Source: Oscillospiraceae bacterium (GTDB lineage: Bacteria; Bacillota; Clostridia; Oscillospirales; UBA929). Taken from it: a stretch of DNA of 25,188 nucleotides. The notes under the pieces are model-generated. The model saw only the letters and a list, made by a program, of their open reading frames with translations. It was not told where the DNA came from and did not search any database. The stretch is from contig WRCJ01000013.1 in assembly GCA_009784085.1 (NCBI GenBank), positions 1 through 25,188 of the forward strand. The letters run 5' to 3'. A program made the position numbers and the translations under genes. Positions 21,334-25,188 of the stretch are shown here, piece by piece (within the stretch, counting starts at the first letter, position 1; each line of letters opens with the position of its first letter).

Positions 21334-23784
21334 ATGTATTTAAGCAAAACAGCCTTTAAACGAGACTATAAAAAGAAACTCTCCTCCATGTTCGGAAAGT
21401 CGTTGACCGACGCTTCGATCTCGGACAAGTATATCACGCTGGCCTCTTTAATCCGCGACACCATCAACGAGAACTGGGTGAACACCAACGACACCTATTT
21501 CAAACAGAATGAGCGGCAGGTCTACTATTTCTCGCTGGAATTCCTGGTGGGGAAATTCCTGGAGTCCAACCTGCAATACCTGGACGCGATAAAAACGGTG
21601 AAACAAGGCTTGGCCGAGATGGGCATCGAGCTTGACCAACTCATTGAGGTTGAGCCGGACGCGGGGCTGGGCAACGGCGGGCTGGGCCGCCTGGCCGCCT
21701 GCTTCCTGGATTCCATGGCCTCGCAGTCCTTGCCCGGGCACGGTTGCGGCATCCGCTACAAATATGGCTTGTTCTCACAAAAGCTCATCGACGGGTATCA
21801 GGTGGAACTGCCGGACAATTGGCTCCGGGAGGTCAACGCATGGGAGATCTGCAAGCCGGACAAGGCGGTCATTGTCCGCTTCAACGGGCGCGTGGAGACC
21901 CAACCCGGCCCGGACGGCCAGCCGCAGTTTGTCCAGAAGGATTATCTCCCGGTCAGGGCCGTCCCCTACGATGTGCCAATTATGGGCTATCTGAACGATA
22001 CGGTCAACACATTGCGGCTTTGGAGCGCGGAGGCCGTCGAGAATATCTTTGACTTCTCTTCCTTTTCCCGCGGCGACTACATCAACGCCGTGTCCGACCG
22101 CTACGCGGTGGAAGCTATCTCCGAAGTCCTCTATCCGGACGATTCCAACTACAAGAACCGCGTGTTGCGCCTCAAACAGCAATATTTCTTCGTGTCGGCC
22201 GGTCTGCAGAGCATTGTGCGGTACTATAAAAAAACCGAGAAAGACATCCGCCAGCTGGCGGATCACATCGTCGTCCACATCAACGACACGCATCCCGCGC
22301 TGGCCGTGCCTGAACTCATGCGCATCCTGCTCGACGAGGAGGGGCTGGGCTGGGACGAGGCTTGGGCGCAGACCACGCGCATCATCGCCTACACGAACCA
22401 CACCATCATGCCCGAGGCTTTGGAGACCTGGCCGATCGTCACTGTCCGCGAATTGTTGCCCCGCATCATGATGATCATCGACGAGATCAGCCACCGCTTC
22501 CGCGAGGACCTTCAAGAAGCTTACCCCGACGACCAGGTTCTCGTGGATAGCCTGGACATTTTGGGCGGCGGCGCCGTCAGGATGGCCAACCTCGCCGTCG
22601 TGGGCGCCTTTAGCGTCAATGGCGTGTCGGCCGTACATTCTGAGCTACTGAAAAACTCCGTCATGAAGGGGATGCATGAGCATTTCCCCAACAAATTCAA
22701 CAATAAAACCAATGGCGTCACCCACCGGCGTTGGTTGCTTAAATCCAATCCCCTATTGACCGATTTCCTCTGCGAGTCGGCTTGCCCCAAGCTACCCAGC
22801 CAGCCAGACCGCTTGATCGACCTGCTTGCGAAGCAGGACGACCCCGTATCGCTGGAAGAGTTGCGGCAGATCAAACGCATGAATAAGGAACGCCTGGCCG
22901 CTTTCATCAAGGATCATAACGGCATCATCGTCGACCCGGACTCGCTGTTCGATGTGCAGATCAAGCGCATACACGCCTATAAGCGGCAACTGCTCAACGC
23001 ACTGCATATCCTGCACCTGTACAACCGCCTGTGCGACAACCCCGACGCCGATATTACGCCGCGCACCTTCATCATCGCGGGGAAGGCCGCGCCCAGCTAC
23101 TACTACGCCAAGAATATCATCAAGCTCATCAACGAATTGTCCTTTATGATCAATAAAAACCCCCGCGTGCGAGAGAAACTGCGGGTGGTCTTCCTGGAAA
23201 ACTACAGTATTCCGATGGCCGAGCTGATTTTCCCGGCCTCCGATGTGAGCGAGCAGATCTCTACCGCCTCCAAAGAGGCTTCCGGCACCGGCAACATGAA
23301 ATTCATGATGAACGGCGCGGTGACCATTGGCACCGACGATGGCGCCAACATCGAGATCCGCGAGCTGGTCGGCGACGACAACTTCTTCCTGTTTGGCATG
23401 GCCGTGGAGGATATCCTGCGGTATTACCACGAGGGGGGCTACAATTCCCGGAAGGTGACAGCGGACGACCCGCGGCTGTCCCGCCTCATGGGGCAGTTGC
23501 ATGGCGGCCTGTTCACCCACCTGCCCCATGATGAGTTTATCAACATCGTCCGCTCCCTGCAGGACTACAACGACGAGTTCTTCGTGCTGGGCGATTTCGA
23601 CAGCTACGCCGCCGCGCAAGAGCGGGTAGGGCTTGCCTACCGGGACCAGACTTCGTGGCATCGCCGGTCCCTTGTCAATATCGCGCATTCCGGCGTGTTT
23701 TCCTCCGACCGCACCATCTCCCAATACGCATCGGAAATCTGGCGCATCGCGCCCTGCAAGCCCGTCGGCATATTGGAAGACTAA
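21334..23784 (+). CDS. glgP: Glycogen/alpha-glucan phosphorylase (GT35)
   Basis: This encodes 816 aa, the usual length. It cleaves alpha-1,4-glucan with phosphate to release glucose-1-phosphate, using pyridoxal phosphate. Signatures: EPDAGLGNGGLGRLAACFLDS, the HINDTHPALAVPELMRIL segment, TNHTIMPEALETW, NGVTHRRWL, and the cofactor site EASGTGNMKFMMNG with Lys656. The start is the first in-frame ATG; the ribosome site is weak (GGGTGAT only 3 nt away, or AGGGA 12 nt away), and upstream in-frame TTGs are not better supported. It faces away from the ATPase and converges on a lipoprotein gene 22 bp later. Product glucose-1-phosphate feeds, via phosphoglucomutase, the reaction of Pgi encoded 9 kb away. 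Confidence 0.96.
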   Translation: MYLSKTAFKRDYKKKLSSMFGKSLTDASISDKYITLASLIRDTINENWVNTNDTYFKQNERQVYYFSLEFLVGKFLESNLQYLDAIKTVKQGLAEMGIELDQLIEVEPDAGLGNGGLGRLAACFLDSMASQSLPGHGCGIRYKYGLFSQKLIDGYQVELPDNWLREVNAWEICKPDKAVIVRFNGRVETQPGPDGQPQFVQKDYLPVRAVPYDVPIMGYLNDTVNTLRLWSAEAVENIFDFSSFSRGDYINAVSDRYAVEAISEVLYPDDSNYKNRVLRLKQQYFFVSAGLQSIVRYYKKTEKDIRQLADHIVVHINDTHPALAVPELMRILLDEEGLGWDEAWAQTTRIIAYTNHTIMPEALETWPIVTVRELLPRIMMIIDEISHRFREDLQEAYPDDQVLVDSLDILGGGAVRMANLAVVGAFSVNGVSAVHSELLKNSVMKGMHEHFPNKFNNKTNGVTHRRWLLKSNPLLTDFLCESACPKLPSQPDRLIDLLAKQDDPVSLEELRQIKRMNKERLAAFIKDHNGIIVDPDSLFDVQIKRIHAYKRQLLNALHILHLYNRLCDNPDADITPRTFIIAGKAAPSYYYAKNIIKLINELSFMINKNPRVREKLRVVFLENYSIPMAELIFPASDVSEQISTASKEASGTGNMKFMMNGAVTIGTDDGANIEIRELVGDDNFFLFGMAVEDILRYYHEGGYNSRKVTADDPRLSRLMGQLHGGLFTHLPHDEFINIVRSLQDYNDEFFVLGDFDSYAAAQERVGLAYRDQTSWHRRSLVNIAHSGVFSSDRTISQYASEIWRIAPCKPVGILED

Positions 23785-23806
23785 GGGGGCAAGGGGATCA
23801 GGGGGA

Positions 23807-24712
23807 TCAAGCCAGCTTGGATAGGTCTATCTCTACGCCGCTGCCGATCTTGTTGTAAGTGTAGCCGTAATAGACATACAAGTCCGCTTCTTCGGTCCCG
23901 TCGGTTAGGTTCATGCCGATGTTAATATACATTGACTTTGGCATAGAATTGCCGTCGGTTTTCAGGATCATCTCGATGTCGTCATACGTAACGACGATGC
24001 TATCGTCCAGTTCCGCTAACGCTTCGCCGAGAATCTCTTCGAGGTACGACTCCATTTTGAAGCCACTGAGGTGGATGACTGTCTCGGTGTCCGCTCCGAC
24101 TTGCTCCGTAGACCAAGAGACCATGTCGCCCATGGCAAAGTCCGGGATATTCATGGCAAAGTCTAGCTGCTCGTCAAAGAAGGATTGATCGAGGCTCTGC
24201 TCCTCGCCGTCGACGACGCAGTAGATCCGCTCCCCATCCGAGACAATCTCAATCACACTGCCGCCTTCCATGCCGGACATGTCCAAGTCTATGGAGTAGG
24301 CGATAATATTGTCCCCAAAGTCTTTCATTTTGATGTTCCCGAACATGTTCGCCGTCATGTTCTCGCTGGGATCTGGCGCGTACAGGTACATATCCATGGT
24401 GATATCCATATCGAATTGAGAGTGGCTGCCCTGCGTCGCCTCCAGTTTTTCTATGAAACCGGTGTAGGCGGCCATGGCCAATTCTTGGGGGTCGGTGATG
24501 TTGCCCGTCTCCGTAGGGGGCGGATCGTCTGTGGGCGTGTCGCTGGGAGGGGGTGTGGGCGAGTCGGGCGCATCGGGCGTAGGCGACGGTGTTTCCTGGC
24601 CGGGATCCGAGGTTGGGGACGATACAGGCGGCGCGTCTGGGATAGTGAGCACGCAGGACGTAGCCATGGAGAGCACAACGCATATGAGCAATAAAAATGC
24701 AACTTTTTTCAT
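23807..24712 (-). CDS. Putative surface lipoprotein, unknown function
   Basis: This encodes 301 aa. An N-terminal signal MKK followed by a hydrophobic core (residues 4-18) ends in ATSC with Cys20 as likely lipidated residue; the lipobox is imperfect (Ala at -3). A Pro/Ser/Thr/Asp-rich linker (about 25-70, PTPDAPDSPTPPPSD) leads to a beta-rich acidic domain of about 225 residues with repeated D/E-x-hydrophobic strands (ITMDMYLYA, IIAYSIDLDM, VVTYDDIEMIL). This looks like the LolA/LppX-like (DUF6612-type) fold by pattern only; no catalytic motif. The ribosome site AAAGGGGA (24721-24728) is 8 nt from the ATG. It ends 22 bp from glgP with no terminator visible between them. Confidence 0.8.
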   Translation of the reverse strand: MKKVAFLLLICVVLSMATSCVLTIPDAPPVSSPTSDPGQETPSPTPDAPDSPTPPPSDTPTDDPPPTETGNITDPQELAMAAYTGFIEKLEATQGSHSQFDMDITMDMYLYAPDPSENMTANMFGNIKMKDFGDNIIAYSIDLDMSGMEGGSVIEIVSDGERIYCVVDGEEQSLDQSFFDEQLDFAMNIPDFAMGDMVSWSTEQVGADTETVIHLSGFKMESYLEEILGEALAELDDSIVVTYDDIEMILKTDGNSMPKSMYINIGMNLTDGTEEADLYVYYGYTYNKIGSGVEIDLSKLA

Positions 24713-24772
24713 CGTAAAATTCCCCTTTCTTTAGGGCGCCCCTATTTCATGATTCCCTGGCTCCTGGCCATT

Positions 24773-24801
24773 ATTATATCAGACAAAGAGTGGAAAAGCA
24801 A
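24773..24801 (-). promoter_or_regulatory. Promoter of the lipoprotein gene
   Basis: On the minus strand: TTGCTT (24796-24801), 17-bp spacer, TATAAT (24773-24778), about 60 bp upstream of the start codon. Confidence 0.6.
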
Positions 24802-24805
24802 GCGA

Positions 24806-24849
24806 AAACCGCATACGTGAAAACCGTGTAAACCGCATACGTGAAAACC
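24806..24849 (+). repeat. Exact 20-bp direct repeat upstream of the lipoprotein promoter
   Basis: AAACCGCATACGTGAAAACC at 24806-24825 and again at 24830-24849 (period 24), with a shorter third fragment (CCCATAC) following. It adjoins the -35 box, so it could bind a regulator or simply be another tandem duplication. Confidence 0.8.
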
Positions 24850-24857
24850 CCATACAG

Positions 24858-24891
24858 CGAAGAGCCGCGTCATGAATGACGCGGCTCTTCG
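24858..24891. terminator. Perfect 16-bp palindrome (family A, copy 2)
   Basis: Arms 24858-24873 and 24876-24891 are exact complements with a 2-nt loop. The core matches the element at 16406-16425 except for one base. It may act as a terminator for a gene transcribed from the right, or is a REP-like dispersed element. Confidence 0.65.
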
Positions 24892-24987
24892 TGTAGACCG
24901 CGCTGAGGCGTCACCCCCGGCGCGTCAGGGATGCCGCGCCCTACAAACATCCCAACCTCCGTCATCCTGCGCGCGGCCTGTCCTGCG

Positions 24988-25066
24988 CGGTAGTCGCAGG
25001 ATCGCAGGATCCATAACCCATGCGCGGCCCGCCGCGGTTACGGTAGTCGCAGGATCGCAGGATCCA
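24988..25066 (+). repeat. Exact 26-bp direct repeat, two copies
   Basis: The same 26-bp sequence (beginning CGGTAGTCGCAGGATC and itself containing CGCAGGAT twice) lies at 24988-25013 and 25041-25066, 53 bp apart. The separating bases are GC-rich. The stretch 24892-24987 carries further C-rich text like that at 13700-13900 and no gene. Confidence 0.9.
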
Positions 25067-25187
25067 CGTCATCCCATCCCCTGCGCCATGGGTCGTCAAG
25101 GATTTCTATTAGCTGTCCCGCCCGCTGCCGGATATATGCCTGTATGATCTCCATCCGTTCAAAATCCCAGTTGTATCGGTTGTGCCG
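25038..25187 (-). CDS. Possible C-terminal fragment of a truncated gene
   Basis: On the minus strand a frame is open from the window edge to TAA at 25038-25040, giving 49 residues. The part away from the repeat reads RYNWDFERMEIIQAYIRQRA and then QLIEILDDPW, with non-repetitive, protein-like composition. The last dozen residues are encoded by the 26-bp repeat copy. Family not recognised. The gene's start lies beyond the window. Confidence 0.35.
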   Translation of the reverse strand, partial: RHNRYNWDFERMEIIQAYIRQRAGQLIEILDDPWRRGWDDVDPAILRLP

Positions 25188-25188
25188 C

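Noticed and set aside
24872..25147. 91-codon plus-strand ORF at the right end
   Set aside because: Starts inside a palindrome and reads through direct repeats; no ribosome site and no family resemblance.

Overview
The window is a GC-rich (roughly 58-60% by eye) stretch of a flagellated, monoderm Firmicute chromosome, most likely an uncultured clostridial lineage. The gene order yvyF-flgM-flgN-flgK-flgL-yviE-fliW-csrA is the Bacillus/Clostridia late-flagellar order. S-layer-homology (SLH) proteins, AGGAGG-type ribosome sites and a Bacillus-type glucose-6-phosphate isomerase agree with this. No rRNA, tRNA, CRISPR array, integrase or transposase was seen.

Layout. (1) 1-3.9 kb: two tandem paralogous SLH surface-protein genes, the first cut by the window edge. 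Each is followed by a related 3' module of short direct repeats, a G/C hairpin and a pentanucleotide array. (2) 3.9-11.4 kb: a flagellar cluster all on the + strand, with an extended -10 promoter at 3887-3916: two FlgF/FlgG-type rod proteins, YvyF, FlgM, FlgN, FlgK, FlgL, YviE, FliW and CsrA. (3) 11.4-13.4 kb: pgi, whose N-terminus carries an in-frame hexanucleotide repeat, then a small P-loop protein. (4) 13.4-16.8 kb: a C-rich repeat mosaic, a large zinc-ribbon/one-TM/beta-rich surface protein, and an intergenic region with near-perfect palindromes. (5) 16.8-18.5 kb: a two-gene AbiE type IV toxin-antitoxin operon of different base composition. (6) 18.7-24.7 kb: a CtpE-like P-type ATPase (-), glycogen phosphorylase (+) and a lipoprotein (-). 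(7) The last 470 bp are palindromic and direct repeats plus the possible tail of one more minus-strand gene.

How it fits together. The flagellar genes supply rod, hook-filament junction, export chaperone (FlgN), anti-sigma factor (FlgM) and the FliW/CsrA post-transcriptional switch. Flagellin, which follows csrA in Bacillus, is absent. Instead pgi follows csrA, and the csrA-pgi gap holds a perfect 12-bp inverted repeat with a GGA in its loop and a second GGA in the pgi ribosome site. CsrA control of sugar-phosphate flux is therefore a reasonable hypothesis. pgi and glgP are both central carbon/glycogen enzymes.

The most unusual property of the window is its density of short tandem repeats (5, 6, 8 and 12 bp units) and dispersed palindromes. 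They fill most longer intergenic gaps and enter two housekeeping proteins in frame (Pgi and the ATPase). No wholly new multi-gene system is claimed. The strongest leads are this repeat habit, the duplicated SLH 3' module and the csrA-pgi leader.
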